DNA of 64,000 nt from an uncultured Ulvibacter sp. (lineage in GTDB: Bacteria; Bacteroidota; Bacteroidia; Flavobacteriales; Flavobacteriaceae), in the NCBI GenBank assembly GCA_938041335.1, contig CALIAF010000036.1, positions 62,001 through 126,000 of the forward strand, read 5' to 3'. Every line of letters begins with the position of its first letter. Position 1 is the stretch's first letter. The notes under the pieces were generated by a model, which worked only from the letters and a program-made list of their open reading frames with translations, searched no databases and was not told the origin of the DNA. Made by a program: the position numbers and the translations under genes. Positions 35,784-45,941 of the stretch are shown in pieces.

Positions 35784-37262
35784 ATGAGTACTATTACAAC
35801 CATTTTACAGCAATTTTCTGAAGAAGAGCAGCAAGAATTTGCCCGCTATCTCAAGCAAAAAAACAGAAGAGGCGACACTAAAAATTTGCAATTATTAAAG
35901 ATCTTGTTGTCTGGTGAGACCAATAAAATAGACGAAAAACTTTATGGAAAACCCGCCAGAAACGCATATCATGCCTTACATAAAAGATTGCAAGATTCGC
36001 TCATTGACTTTGTATCTAACCAAAGTTTTAAAGGAGAAACCTCTGAAGAACTCGATACGTTACGCTTACTCTTAGCAGCTCGTATATTCTTTGAACAGAA
36101 GCACTATAAAATCGCATTAAAAACCTTAGCCAAAGCCGAGCAACTAGGGGTGCAATATGAGATATACGCCATACTTACAGAAATATACCATACAAAAATT
36201 CAATATGCGCATTTACAACATCGCGAGTCTTTACAAAGTATAATTATAGCCGCAGAACAAAATTTAAAGCACTTTAATCAAGAACAGCATCTTGCGATGG
36301 CCTACGCCACTATTAAAGCAAGATTAGCAGACAACCCAAGGGTTTCTGCAAAGCGAGTAATAATTGAAGTTCTTGATAGCTATTCTATTTCGCCAAATAC
36401 GGGGCTTACTTTTAAATCACTTTTTCAATTAATGAATGTATTGGTCACAGCAGCAGAAATGCATCGCAACTATTATGATATAGCAAGCTATATGAGTGAG
36501 CTGTATACCATTGTTTCAGAAAAATCAGCACTGGCAGAAAAACATCTCTACTATCACATTCTAATACTTCATTTAATGGGGGTGAGCCATTTCAGAAATA
36601 AAAACTTTAAGGCTTCTTTATCGTTTACCGCAAAAATGAAGCTACAAATGGATAAAGAAAAAGGAAAATACAAGCGCCTTTTTCAAGAAAAGTATACGGC
36701 AATACAAGCACTTAATCTCAACTATAGTGGTGCAGCTATTGATGCAATCTCTTTATTAAAGGTAAACAATAACTCAATTGATGGACAACTCACCTTGATT
36801 ATGTTTCATTTTCAGCAATCTCAATTTACCGAAGGATATGCCATTTTTAGAAGCATGAACCACAGTGATCAATGGTATGAAAAGAAGATGGGTTGGACCT
36901 GGGTGGTAAAAAAATCTATTATCGAAATCTTACTTCTTGTGGAGTTAAACAAACTAGAGCTTGTTTGGTCGAGGCTAGAAAGCTTTGAAAAGAGGTTTAG
37001 TAAAAGGCTAAAAAAAGCTGGAGAAACGAGGGCACTCACTTTTGTAAAATTAGTACGATACTATTATGATAATCCCACTCAAGTAATAAGCGCAGCATTT
37101 GAAGAAAAAGTAGAAGATTCTTTTGAATGGATTGGTACAGAACGAGAAGATATTTTTGTAATGAGTTTCTATGCTTGGCTAAAAGCCAAGATGACACAGC
37201 GCAATCTTTATAAAGTAACTCTCGAACTGGTGACAGCACAAACGAAAAAATCCGTTCAATAA
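35784..37262 (+). CDS. Helical-repeat hypothetical protein
   Basis: 492 residues, no signal peptide. Almost wholly alpha-helical, with TPR/HEAT-like helix pairs (KTLAKAEQLGVQYEIYAILT, LYYHILILHLMGVSHFRNKN). The N-terminus (ILQQFSEEEQQEFARYLKQK) is a helical domain that I know from flavobacterial proteins without assigned function. It is cytosolic. The stop codon lies in the stem of the terminator at 37252-37316. Confidence 0.75.
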   Translation: MSTITTILQQFSEEEQQEFARYLKQKNRRGDTKNLQLLKILLSGETNKIDEKLYGKPARNAYHALHKRLQDSLIDFVSNQSFKGETSEELDTLRLLLAARIFFEQKHYKIALKTLAKAEQLGVQYEIYAILTEIYHTKIQYAHLQHRESLQSIIIAAEQNLKHFNQEQHLAMAYATIKARLADNPRVSAKRVIIEVLDSYSISPNTGLTFKSLFQLMNVLVTAAEMHRNYYDIASYMSELYTIVSEKSALAEKHLYYHILILHLMGVSHFRNKNFKASLSFTAKMKLQMDKEKGKYKRLFQEKYTAIQALNLNYSGAAIDAISLLKVNNNSIDGQLTLIMFHFQQSQFTEGYAIFRSMNHSDQWYEKKMGWTWVVKKSIIEILLLVELNKLELVWSRLESFEKRFSKRLKKAGETRALTFVKLVRYYYDNPTQVISAAFEEKVEDSFEWIGTEREDIFVMSFYAWLKAKMTQRNLYKVTLELVTAQTKKSVQ

Positions 37263-37316
37263 ACCTCCCTTTTGGCATAGGTGGTTGCACAATTGCGCAT
37301 TATTGAACGGTTTTTA
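37252..37316 (+). terminator. Long-stem terminator overlapping the stop codon
   Basis: CCGTTCAATAA (37252-37262) pairs perfectly with TTATTGAACGG (37300-37310), followed by TTTTTAT. The loop contains a smaller ACCT/AGGT hairpin. Confidence 0.8.
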
Positions 37317-37385
37317 TAAACTAACTTCTAATCAACTAATCTTATCCATAAGACGGCTACTTTTTTCGTGGCGTTTCAGAAAAAA

Positions 37386-38687
37386 TCAATCTTTTCCTAC
37401 TTTACTTAAAAAATCAATATCATTCTCTACGGTCAGCAACAATACACTTGTTGCTGTACAAAAAACTGGACTTGTAATACAGTGGTGCCCGTTCCAACTC
37501 CCATCTTCATTTTGAATTTTTAAGATGCGTCCACTCATACTGTTGTACCAATCTTTCCAGTCGTCATCCTTATTAACTACTAAAGACTCTCCAGTTTGCA
37601 AAAAGCTCAAAAATTCTTCACCACCGTTATTCCCAAAACCATTTAATACATCTTCATCTTGTGCTCTTTTCTTTGCAGAATTATACACATTATACGAGGT
37701 CGCATATACTGCGGCTTCGGCTTCACTCATTCCTGCTTGCTGTAAATTTGCTGCAGAAACTTCAACACTTTGAAGCTTGCCTTCTTTTTTTGCTTTTGCA
37801 ATGTACTCTTTTGCCTTACGGGCATCTTTTGCCGTACCTCTCACACTACCACTCACTGCATATAGCATTACTCCTGCCCCATCTGCGGTGCTAACTGCGC
37901 CAGTTTTATCGTCAAAATTTCCTTTTTGATATTCTCTAGACTTTTCCATCACTTCTTCATCTACATTTGCTCCTGCTGCTTGTGCAGATTCTAAAGCACT
38001 TGTAGCAAGACCACTTTGTAAAACTCCAGCCCATCCTGCATTTTTTTGTTTCCCATTTTCATCAGTCCCAGCCTCTATTTTTGCAATGCAAATATCAAGA
38101 CAACGAATAACGCGCTTCTTGTCAACACCTTTCAAATTTCGGTCTAAAAGAGAAGAGAATAGTTGTGCTGTCATCACCGCATCTATGTTTTGACCTAACT
38201 TAGATTGAATTTGTGTCCCGCGCACAACTGTAATGTAAGGGCTCTCTTTGTCACTATTTTCTACAGTTTCTAGCAAATAATTGATTGCACCTTTTAAATT
38301 TTGAGAATACGCCCCTTTTTTAATGGTGTTACCACTTCTCAATAATGCCATTGCCACCGTTGCCGTAGTAGCAGGATCTGCTTTTACCGCAAGAGGATCC
38401 CTAAGGCCTTGCGCACCATGACTGCCAGCGCCATACCCTCCATTTACCGCTTGCGCATTTGATAACCAAGAAAGGCCATCGCGAACAGATAGCTGTATGT
38501 TTTCATCTGTTTTATAGACTTCAAAACCATCTGAAGATTGCTCCCCCATCGTGGTCATGAACACACAACCTTCAATAGAAGCTATTGTGCGTTTTGTTTC
38601 GTTCATTTTCTCATTGGACATCAATGACGGGACTGCTAACCCTAAGATCAATACTGGAATTCCCAGCAAAAGCATTTTTGTTTTCAT
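37386..38687 (-). CDS. Prenyltransferase/squalene-oxidase-repeat-like protein
   Basis: 433 residues. A membrane anchor or signal (PVLILGLAVPSLMSN) leads to an alpha/alpha toroid: GLSWLSNAQAVNGGYGAGSH, AVKADPATTATVAMALLRSG, GAINYLLETVEN, IDAVMTAQLFSSLL, AGWAGVLQSGLATSALESAQ and QNEDGSWNGHHCITSPVFCT. This is the repeat type of squalene cyclases and alpha-2-macroglobulin/complement domains. The acid motif of cyclases (DXDD) is absent, so cyclase activity is unlikely; binding or a structural role in the periplasm is more probable. A single gene. Confidence 0.75.
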   Translation of the reverse strand: MKTKMLLLGIPVLILGLAVPSLMSNEKMNETKRTIASIEGCVFMTTMGEQSSDGFEVYKTDENIQLSVRDGLSWLSNAQAVNGGYGAGSHGAQGLRDPLAVKADPATTATVAMALLRSGNTIKKGAYSQNLKGAINYLLETVENSDKESPYITVVRGTQIQSKLGQNIDAVMTAQLFSSLLDRNLKGVDKKRVIRCLDICIAKIEAGTDENGKQKNAGWAGVLQSGLATSALESAQAAGANVDEEVMEKSREYQKGNFDDKTGAVSTADGAGVMLYAVSGSVRGTAKDARKAKEYIAKAKKEGKLQSVEVSAANLQQAGMSEAEAAVYATSYNVYNSAKKRAQDEDVLNGFGNNGGEEFLSFLQTGESLVVNKDDDWKDWYNSMSGRILKIQNEDGSWNGHHCITSPVFCTATSVLLLTVENDIDFLSKVGKD

Positions 38688-38841
38688 AATTGTACGTATT
38701 TATTAATTTATCGTAAACCTATAAAAGACAATACTGCTATAAAATGACCGTTTAGTGAATGCAGCTTCTCAATGAGTAAAATGTGAGATTGAGTAAGGCA
38801 AATAATTGCGCATCACTGTTTTAAATATGGGTGTATTGTTA

Positions 38842-38849
38842 TACATTTG
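38842..38849 (+). promoter_or_regulatory. -7 box TACATTTG of the cytochrome gene
   Basis: A perfect TAnnTTTG, about 10-17 nt upstream of the candidate starts (38857, 38866). Confidence 0.45.
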
Positions 38850-38865
38850 AAAAAAAATGATTTTT

Positions 38866-39888
38866 ATGAAAAAGATATCTTTACTTTTTACACTAAGTAT
38901 TGCGGTCCTTCTCTATAGCTGTGGAGACGATGATGATTATATTCCCATGGACGATGACACAATGGAGGTGGAAGATTTAACTTTTGAAACATCACTTTCT
39001 GAAATGGGTGTTTTTCAAGGTACCTTTTCAAATTTAACCCCAGCAACAGATGTGCAGTTGTATGAAATAAACAGCACCCTTTTTACAGATTATGCTGCAA
39101 AACAACGTTTAATTAGACTTCCTGAAGGTGAATCAATGGAATATGCTGGTAATGATTTTTTACCAGATTTTCCAGACAATACGTTAATTGCTAAAACGTT
39201 CTATTACAACATTGACGATAGAGAACCTGCTTTAGGAAAGCAGATAATTGAAACTCGTATTTTCTTAAAAATAAATGGCTCTTGGGAAGCCGGAGATTAT
39301 ATCTGGAATGAAGCTCAAACGGATGCAACCTACAGAGAAACATCTTCCGAAGAAAATATTACTTACATCGACGCAGACGGGGAAACACAAAACATTAATT
39401 ATGTAATTCCGTCAAAACAAGATTGCGCCACATGTCATAATAATGGTGGGAATACCTTTCCTATTGGATTAAAATTAAGAAGCATGAATTTTAACCCAAT
39501 GAACGGAACCGTAAATCAAAACCAATTGCAAGCTTTCACAGATAGTGGAATTTTAACCGGACTTTCAAGCCCTGCGGTTGTTAGTCTTTTACCAGACTGG
39601 ACAGATGACGCTACTTATGATATCTTTGAAAGAGCAAGAGCTTATATAGACGTAAACTGTGCGCATTGCCACCAACCGGGAGGCGAGGTTACTAACTTTG
39701 ATCTAGATTTTAGATACGAAACTCCATTCGATGACACGGGTATATATGCCAATAGAGGCGAAATTGAAAGCAGAACACAAAGCACAATACCAACCTTTAG
39801 AATGCCTCAATTAGGACGATCTATCGTACACGAAGAAGCTGTAACTATGTTACTTGAATATCTAGAAGCAATTGAAGATTTACCGTAA
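38866..39888 (+). CDS. SO2930-type di-haem c-type cytochrome lipoprotein
   Basis: 340 residues from ATG 38866 (ATG 38857 is three codons upstream). Lipobox VLLYSC followed by an Asp-rich linker. Two haem-binding motifs, CATCH (~residue 189) and CAHCH (~residue 268), with LRSMNFNPMNGTVNQNQLQA between them, as in the SO2930 family. Such cytochromes are periplasmic electron carriers; the partner is not known. C-terminal Met in RMPQLGRS could serve as axial ligand. The second gene downstream is a small secreted protein. Confidence 0.85.
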   Translation: MKKISLLFTLSIAVLLYSCGDDDDYIPMDDDTMEVEDLTFETSLSEMGVFQGTFSNLTPATDVQLYEINSTLFTDYAAKQRLIRLPEGESMEYAGNDFLPDFPDNTLIAKTFYYNIDDREPALGKQIIETRIFLKINGSWEAGDYIWNEAQTDATYRETSSEENITYIDADGETQNINYVIPSKQDCATCHNNGGNTFPIGLKLRSMNFNPMNGTVNQNQLQAFTDSGILTGLSSPAVVSLLPDWTDDATYDIFERARAYIDVNCAHCHQPGGEVTNFDLDFRYETPFDDTGIYANRGEIESRTQSTIPTFRMPQLGRSIVHEEAVTMLLEYLEAIEDLP

Positions 39889-39999
39889 TCAATCATACAC
39901 TTGACCAATATTTTTACCGTTTAGCTTATTTTGGCTTAATAATTGAATATAGTTCACCAAAATAATTATTTTAGTACCATCAAATTAAATCAACAAAGC

Positions 40000-40347
40000 A
40001 TGAAAAAGTTTTTATCAGTAGTAGCATTTGCATTTATTATCGCCTTAGGCGGGCAAACAATGCAAGCACAGAGTTTATCTCAAGACGGCAGTAGACCTGA
40101 AGCAATAGCTAAAACACAACTTGCAGAATTAAATAAGTCATTAGATTTTACTGCAGACCAAGAACGCACGTTATTTAGAGCTTTTGTTCAAAAAGAAGTG
40201 AACTATAAAAGGTATGTGAACAATGCTAAAATCTCTGAAGTTGACGCAAAAGCAAACAAAGCAAAATATGATGCTGCTTTTGACCACGCAATGCGCAAAA
40301 CACTCACAGATGCACAATACTCAAAGTGGGCTGCAATGAATAAATAA
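40000..40347 (+). CDS. Small secreted helical protein (Spy/CpxP-like?)
   Basis: 115 residues from ATG 40000; the upstream open codons do not encode signal-like sequence. Signal peptide (ALGGQTMQAQ), then helices: LAELNKSLDFTADQERTLFR and AFDHAMRKTLTDAQYSKWAA. The LTxxQ-like spacing (FTADQ, LTDAQ) recalls Spy/CpxP chaperones, but the match is weak. It is followed by a bidirectional terminator shared with hemL. Confidence 0.65.
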   Translation: MKKFLSVVAFAFIIALGGQTMQAQSLSQDGSRPEAIAKTQLAELNKSLDFTADQERTLFRAFVQKEVNYKRYVNNAKISEVDAKANKAKYDAAFDHAMRKTLTDAQYSKWAAMNK

Positions 40348-40365
40348 TACAGAAGAACATTTCTT

Positions 40366-40401
40366 ATAAAAAAATCCCGCTTTTTAAGCGGGATTTTTTT
40401 T
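40366..40401. terminator. Bidirectional terminator between convergent genes
   Basis: AATCCCGC (40373-40380) with GCGGGATT (40388-40395), A-run on the left and T-run on the right. It ends both the small secreted gene and hemL. Confidence 0.9.
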
Positions 40402-40402
40402 A

Positions 40403-41689
40403 TTACCAAGCTGCCACTACTTTGTCTACGGCAGCGATTGTTATATCTATATCTTCATTGCTTAAGGCATCTGAGATAAACCAGGTTTCAAAAGCACTAG
40501 GTGCAATATAAATGCCTTGTGCTAATAAGCCATGAAAAAAGCGATTAAATCGTTCTCCACTTGCCGAAGAAGCTGTAGCAAAGTCTACAACAGGGGCAGC
40601 AGAGAAATGGACAGAAATCATGGACCCAACCCTATTAATGGTATGTGGTATATTGTACTTTAACAGCGCTGCCTCCATCCCCAAATGCAAGCGCTCGGTT
40701 TTTTTTGCAATGGACCTAAAGATTTCTGGTTGTGTGTTGAGCGCAGTTAACATGGTAATACCAGCTGCCATCGCCAAAGGATTCCCACTTAAAGTACCTG
40801 CTTGATACACTGGCCCCAAAGGCGCTAGATAATTCATTATTTCTTCACGAGCGGCAAAAGCACCTACCGGAAGCCCACCACCTATAACTTTTCCGAAGGT
40901 AACAATATCCGCATGGACACCGAATAACTCTTGAACTCCTCCTTTTGCAAGCCTAAAACCAGTCATTACCTCATCAAAAATTAAAAGGGCTTTATGAGTA
41001 TCACAAAGAGCGCGAAGCCCTTCAAGGAACCCAGATACTGGAGGGATACACCCCATATTTCCGGCAACAGGCTCGATAATGATACAAGCTATCTCATTTT
41101 TATTTGCTTCAAAAATGGCTTTTACTTGGTCTAAGTTGTTATAATCTGCTAGCAAAGTATCTTTTGCAGTACCAGCAGTCACACCTGGGCTATTAGGAAC
41201 TCCAAGTGTAATCGCGCCACTACCTGCTTGGATCAAAAAAGAATCACTATGACCATGATAGCACCCTGCAAACTTTATTATTTTTTCTTTAGCAGTGAAT
41301 CCACGCGCTAATCTAACAGCGCTCATGCAGGCTTCTGTACCACTATTAACAAAACGAATTTTATCAATATTAGGCACCATATCTACAGCTAGTTGCGCAA
41401 TTTCGGTTTCAAGAATGGTAGGAGTGCCAAAAGATGTTCCTTTTTTGGCTGTTTTAGATATAGCATCTACAACAGGGTCATACGCATGACCGAGAATCAT
41501 TGGACCCCAAGAATTTATATAATCTATTAGTTGATTTCCATCTTCATCATATAAATAAGCTCCTTTTGCACTATTTATAAAAATGGGATGCCCACCTACT
41601 CCTTTAAATGCTCTAACGGGAGAGTTAACTCCACCTGGGATGACTTTTTGCGCTTCAGAAAAAAGCGTACTACTTCTTTTGTACTGCAT
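40403..41689 (-). CDS. hemL: Glutamate-1-semialdehyde 2,1-aminomutase
   Basis: 428 residues, full length. It makes 5-aminolevulinate for haem by the C5 route. PLP Lys267 in [16 protein letters not shown]; other class-III aminotransferase motifs are [27 protein letters not shown] and [10 protein letters not shown]. The N-terminus [20 protein letters not shown] is typical of HemL. It is the last gene of an operon (ACC-deaminase-like, glucosaminidase, hemL), 10 bp after the glucosaminidase gene. No reason in the neighbours for this grouping is seen. Confidence 0.96.
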   Translation of the reverse strand: MQYKRSSTLFSEAQKVIPGGVNSPVRAFKGVGGHPIFINSAKGAYLYDEDGNQLIDYINSWGPMILGHAYDPVVDAISKTAKKGTSFGTPTILETEIAQLAVDMVPNIDKIRFVNSGTEACMSAVRLARGFTAKEKIIKFAGCYHGHSDSFLIQAGSGAITLGVPNSPGVTAGTAKDTLLADYNNLDQVKAIFEANKNEIACIIIEPVAGNMGCIPPVSGFLEGLRALCDTHKALLIFDEVMTGFRLAKGGVQELFGVHADIVTFGKVIGGGLPVGAFAAREEIMNYLAPLGPVYQAGTLSGNPLAMAAGITMLTALNTQPEIFRSIAKKTERLHLGMEAALLKYNIPHTINRVGSMISVHFSAAPVVDFATASSASGERFNRFFHGLLAQGIYIAPSAFETWFISDALSNEDIDITIAAVDKVVAAW

Positions 41690-41699
41690 GGAATACTTA

Positions 41700-42563
41700 T
41701 TATTGAGACTGCAAATATAACGTTTGCCCTATTGAAATATCATTAGAAGTTAATCCATTAAGAGTGCGCAGTTGATTTACTGTTAACTGGTGCCTCTTCG
41801 CAATAGAATACAAAGTATCGCCTTTAATTACTGTGTGCGTCTTTTTAGTTGTTTTTGGGATATAAGTGACTTCTTTATTGGAAGTTCTGGAGCCTAATAC
41901 CTTATCATCATAACTTTTTAGGTTATATCGCTCAATGATACTTATTAGCTTATTAGGATATTTTGGATCTGTCGCGTACCCGGCTTTTCTTAATCCTTTT
42001 GCCCAACCCTTATAATCATCTTTATCTAAATCAAATAAAAATCTATAGCGGCTACGTTCTGACAAGAATAAAGAGTGGTCTCTAAAAGAATTTTTAGGAT
42101 CCGTATATTTTCTGAAACATTCTTGAGCTTCATCATCGTCATGATAAGCCCGATCCCCTGTCCACCCTGCGTGACACTTAATCCCAAAATGATTTTTTGC
42201 TTTTCTGGTCAATTCTCCTTTACCAGCACCACTTTCTAAAATACCCTGTGCCAGTGTTATACTTGCAGGAATTCCATATAACTCCATTTCTTGCTTGGCT
42301 ATTTCACTGTAGGTGCTAATGTACCTTGAAACGACATCTTTATATGTTTCATTTGGCTTTGTGGGCGGAGTAACTACTGGAGTGACTACTTCAACCTTAG
42401 GCGCATCAACTATAGGTGCATCTACGGAAGGCTTCGGGTCATTTTTTTGTACAATTACTCGTGGCGTTCTTTCTTTTGCAACAACTGTTTTTTTAGATTT
42501 ACAGCCTACTTGCACTAAAAGCAAGGCTAGAATGAACATTGAAAATTTAAACTTTTTATTCAT
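41700..42563 (-). CDS. Glucosaminidase-LysM peptidoglycan hydrolase lipoprotein
   Basis: 287 residues. Lipobox VQVGC, a Thr/Pro/Val-rich linker, a glucosaminidase domain (~75-215, catalytic Glu in [20 protein letters not shown], then [10 protein letters not shown]) and one C-terminal LysM (~238-285, [18 protein letters not shown]). It should cut glycan strands in the periplasm while bound to peptidoglycan. Its start overlaps the end of the ACC-deaminase-like gene by 4 bp, implying coupling. Confidence 0.92.
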   Translation of the reverse strand: MNKKFKFSMFILALLLVQVGCKSKKTVVAKERTPRVIVQKNDPKPSVDAPIVDAPKVEVVTPVVTPPTKPNETYKDVVSRYISTYSEIAKQEMELYGIPASITLAQGILESGAGKGELTRKAKNHFGIKCHAGWTGDRAYHDDDEAQECFRKYTDPKNSFRDHSLFLSERSRYRFLFDLDKDDYKGWAKGLRKAGYATDPKYPNKLISIIERYNLKSYDDKVLGSRTSNKEVTYIPKTTKKTHTVIKGDTLYSIAKRHQLTVNQLRTLNGLTSNDISIGQTLYLQSQ

Positions 42564-43450
42564 AAGATAAGAGGCAATTTCTTTTTTTTTAATGTTTGAT
42601 TCATACCAGCAATCCCTTGAAGTCCTCCAGTATGAATGGCTAAAATACGGCTATTTTCTTTGAAATATTGTTTTTGCATTAGGTCAAAAATGCCATACAG
42701 CATCTTTCCAGTGTATACCGGATCAAGTTGTATTTTATGGGTAGATTTAAATTCATTAATAAAACGCACGAGATCTTCATCTATTTTAGCATAGCCACCA
42801 AAATTGAAGGAATCAATTATTTCAAAATTCTTATTCGCGGTATGTGTTTCTATTAATTCTTTCTGAAATGTTCCTTTTAATGCAGAAAAACCTATTGCTT
42901 TTTGATGCGGCAACAAACTGGAAACAATTCCTGCGAGGGTCCCTCCGGTGCCAACGGGAACACAAATGTAATCATACTGAGCATCTTCGGTATTTAATAT
43001 TTCAGTACAACCTTTTATTGCTAACTCGTTAGTGCCGCCTTCTGGGATTAAATGAAAAGATCCATGTTTTCGTTCTAAGCTTTCTAGAAAGATCATAGAT
43101 TCTTTCTGTCGATATGCTTCTCTAGTAACAAATTCAAAATTCATGCCATGATCTTGAGCAAATGATAGTGTAGGATTATCAGAAATACTGTTTTTCAGCT
43201 CATCTCCTCTAATTATCCCTATGGTTCTTAAATCATGTTTTTTACCAATTGCAGCTACGGCAGCAATATGATTAGAATAGGCACCACCAAATGTCAATAT
43301 GGTCTTTGTCTCTGAAGCAAGAATCTTAGCCAATTGATATTTTAATTTCCTGTATTTATTGCCACTAATTTCTGGGAATAGCAAGTCTTCTCGTTTTATT
43401 GCGAGTGTATTGTTTCCTGAAATTAATAGCTTAGTATTTGTGGCCTGCAT
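42560..43450 (-). CDS. ACC deaminase/D-cysteine desulfhydrase-family PLP enzyme
   Basis: 296 residues, fold-type II PLP enzyme. The Schiff-base Lys is in SGNKYRKLKYQL (~Lys32), followed by TFGGAYSNHIAAVAAIG, and the phosphate loop is VPVGTGGTLAGI. The family includes ACC deaminase and D-cysteine desulfhydrase; the sequence does not let me choose. It is cytosolic and first in the operon with the glucosaminidase and hemL. Confidence 0.88.
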   Translation of the reverse strand: MQATNTKLLISGNNTLAIKREDLLFPEISGNKYRKLKYQLAKILASETKTILTFGGAYSNHIAAVAAIGKKHDLRTIGIIRGDELKNSISDNPTLSFAQDHGMNFEFVTREAYRQKESMIFLESLERKHGSFHLIPEGGTNELAIKGCTEILNTEDAQYDYICVPVGTGGTLAGIVSSLLPHQKAIGFSALKGTFQKELIETHTANKNFEIIDSFNFGGYAKIDEDLVRFINEFKSTHKIQLDPVYTGKMLYGIFDLMQKQYFKENSRILAIHTGGLQGIAGMNQTLKKKKLPLIL

Positions 43451-43613
43451 GAATAAAAAATGAAATAACTATTTGATGGAGTGTAAATATCAGAACATTT
43501 CATTCATTATTTGAACTTTTGGCAAAATTAAAATTCCTACTATAATCGAATTAAAAGTCGACGAAACGCCAATTAAGAGGCTTTAAAAGTAAATTATTTT
43601 GTTTTTAATCGGA

Positions 43614-43649
43614 TAAATTTGCATTTAACCTATTAAATATGTTACTTTG
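43614..43649 (+). promoter_or_regulatory. Candidate promoter of the tandem secreted-protein operon
   Basis: TTTG at 43618-43621 and TTACTTTG (one mismatch to TAnnTTTG) at 43642-43649, spaced 20 bp. An alternative -7 box TAAATTTG is at 43614-43621. Confidence 0.45.
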
Positions 43650-43676
43650 TCATCACACCAAATACCAAATTTAGTT

Positions 43677-44537
43677 ATGTACCGTAACACTAATCTTCTA
43701 ATATTAATATCATTAGCCTTTGCATTATTATTGCCAGGCCCAATGCAAGCCCAAATTGGTTTTGGGACCATAGCTCCAGATGGTGTTATCGATTTAAATT
43801 CGGATGTAGAAAAAAACACTGTAGGTGGCACCAATAGATATGGTCTTGTTTTGCCAAGAGTAGAACTTGAGAGAACAGATCAAGCCGCACCTGTTGTGAA
43901 TCCAGTTCCTCCAGGAAATCTAGCTATTGGCACCGTTGTTTACAATACCGCCAGCACTACTGAAGGTGAATTTAGCGTATATCCCGGCATTTACATGTGG
44001 GATGGTGTAGATTGGATCAATGAATTTCCAAAGAAAAATGCGCAAATATTTAAACAAACATACCCAGACCCTAGCGCGCCTTATTTAAGGACAGTTACTG
44101 CGGGATCTTATCAAGAAATACCTGGGTTAGGAACTAGCGATGCTAATACATTCACACCAACGTTTTCTGGCACCTACAAAATAGAGGTGAGTGTGAATTG
44201 GGGATCAGGAACGGTTGAAGATTTAGGTCCAGATATTAATGTTTCTGCTCAAAAAGGGGTTTTTAAATTTGCATTCGGCACTCCAGTCGTAGATGAATTA
44301 ATCCCGATGCAAACTTGGTCATCTAAATTTGGGGGAGGTACTGTTTATTTTGATATTTGGGAACAAACTTCCATAGTGTTATACAAAGAACTCGAAGCGG
44401 GTACGCCGTATTCATTCGACTTAGGGTTTGACCAGACCGTTTCAGACGGATATATAGATGATGGTAATTCTGGTGCTGGAATGGGGTGGATAGGTATAGA
44501 CATACCTTGTACCGTTGAATTTGTTTTTCTAGACTAA
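43677..44537 (+). CDS. Secreted surface protein, tandem paralogue 1
   Basis: 286 residues from ATG 43677. Signal peptide (LLPGPMQAQ), then an N-terminal motif (IGFGTIAPDGVIDLNSD), LVLPRVELERTDQAAPVVNP and GTVVYNTASTTEG-type strand ending in GIYMWDGVDW. The C-terminal domain is a jelly-roll-like fold (TFTPTFSGTYKIEVSVNWGS ... AGTPYSFDLGFDQ) closing in GWIGIDIPCTVEFVFLD. It is similar along its whole length to the genes at 44563 and 45942, so the three arose by tandem duplication. No sorting domain of type A is seen. Role unknown, likely surface. Confidence 0.75.
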   Translation: MYRNTNLLILISLAFALLLPGPMQAQIGFGTIAPDGVIDLNSDVEKNTVGGTNRYGLVLPRVELERTDQAAPVVNPVPPGNLAIGTVVYNTASTTEGEFSVYPGIYMWDGVDWINEFPKKNAQIFKQTYPDPSAPYLRTVTAGSYQEIPGLGTSDANTFTPTFSGTYKIEVSVNWGSGTVEDLGPDINVSAQKGVFKFAFGTPVVDELIPMQTWSSKFGGGTVYFDIWEQTSIVLYKELEAGTPYSFDLGFDQTVSDGYIDDGNSGAGMGWIGIDIPCTVEFVFLD

Positions 44538-44562
44538 ATCATCATTTTGAATACTAAAAATT

Positions 44563-45900
44563 ATGAAAAAAATTACTTTATCTTATAGTTTAAAATTACT
44601 GATACTATTATTTGTATCTAATATCACCCTTGCTCAGGTAGGAATTAACACAAGAGACCCTAAAGGAATTTTAGATATTAATAGCACAACTTTAGGGGTG
44701 GTGTACCCAAATGTTGCTTTAGTAGCAACGGATGACCCAACTCCTGTAGTGAACCCGCAAGGTGGAGCCCTTGTAGCAGGTACCGTTGTTTACAATACCG
44801 CAAGCACAAACACCAATCCCTTAACTGATGTGAATCCAGGTATTTACGTTTGGGATGGCAATGATTGGATTATTCATTTTAAAAAAAGACAGTCTGAGTT
44901 GCACAATCAAACCTCCGTACTTAGGACGGAAGCAAACTTCGTTACAGATTGGCAAGATGTTCCAGGATTAGGAATTCTTCCTCTTAAAACATTTACGGCA
45001 TTATATTCTGGTTTGTATAGAATTGAAGTGAAAACTAATTTTGGCGCAGGTAGAGTTTTAAATAATAGCAGTACATATGTAAGTCTTGCATCTGGTCAAT
45101 TTAGATTTTTGTTTGACGGAACTCCATATACTTTTGACACCAGTGCAATCTCTGCCTATTCAAGTTACATAAATTCTGGGCAGTATTTTGACGCCGTTTG
45201 GAAAGAAACCTCTGAAACTAGATATGTTACACTGGTTGCGGGTCAAACATACCCTTTCTCATTAAGCTTTGATGCCTATGATGCTCCTGGTTTTATTGGG
45301 AATGGATCTACGACTTTAGCAGGGGGACCAACTTCAGTTGATTTGATAAATGAAAATTTTGATTCTTACACCGTTTCTCAGATAAACACTTCTAGTGGAT
45401 GTGGTAATGGTGCTTCTACAGATGGATGGGAGATCAGTACATCAGATCCCTGTACGGCCTGTAATGATAATTTACTTTCTATTAATTCTGCGAGTAATGG
45501 TTGTAGTCAAAACGCTACTGCTCTAATGAGTTTTATGCCTTCACTAGCCACAATAGATATAGATTTTGACTATAGATTTAGAGAGAAAAATGGTGGTCCT
45601 GATGCGTTTAGGGTCTATCTTCATGACGGAACAGCTCAAGTAGGATTAGATTTAGTTAACATTGACAACACGACTGGCCCAACAACAGACGCTTCATATA
45701 GCGGTTCAGTTGCTGTAGTTGCAGGCACAACACACACCCTACGATTTGAATACATTGCTACCAGAGCATGGTTTGTTTCAGTAGACAATGTAGTGATTAG
45801 CGAACTATCTGGACCAGCTACTCCACCCTCTAGTGAAGGACGAGGCTATGTTGGAAACGAAATAGATTGCCAAATAGAGTTTACCTACATAGGAGAATAA
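44563..45900 (+). CDS. Secreted surface protein, paralogue 2 with inserted domain
   Basis: 445 residues. It starts like its neighbours (signal, VGINTRDPKGILDINST, GIYVWDGNDW) and ends like them (RGYVGNEIDCQIEFTYIGE), but ~170 residues (~252-420) are inserted in the last surface loop. The insert (INENFDSYTVSQINTSSGCG ... VSVDNVVISELSGP) is a beta-sandwich, with Cys pairs, of the choice-of-anchor J/MAM-like type. The flanks GNGSTTLAGG and TPPSSEGRGYVG join where the neighbours have a single GG-NSGTGRAYVG loop. Product exported by Sec. Middle gene of the tandem operon, 25 bp after the first. Confidence 0.75.
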   Translation: MKKITLSYSLKLLILLFVSNITLAQVGINTRDPKGILDINSTTLGVVYPNVALVATDDPTPVVNPQGGALVAGTVVYNTASTNTNPLTDVNPGIYVWDGNDWIIHFKKRQSELHNQTSVLRTEANFVTDWQDVPGLGILPLKTFTALYSGLYRIEVKTNFGAGRVLNNSSTYVSLASGQFRFLFDGTPYTFDTSAISAYSSYINSGQYFDAVWKETSETRYVTLVAGQTYPFSLSFDAYDAPGFIGNGSTTLAGGPTSVDLINENFDSYTVSQINTSSGCGNGASTDGWEISTSDPCTACNDNLLSINSASNGCSQNATALMSFMPSLATIDIDFDYRFREKNGGPDAFRVYLHDGTAQVGLDLVNIDNTTGPTTDASYSGSVAVVAGTTHTLRFEYIATRAWFVSVDNVVISELSGPATPPSSEGRGYVGNEIDCQIEFTYIGE

Positions 45901-45941
45901 ATATAACGTAGTTTTTTACCTAATTAAAAACTAACCAAGTC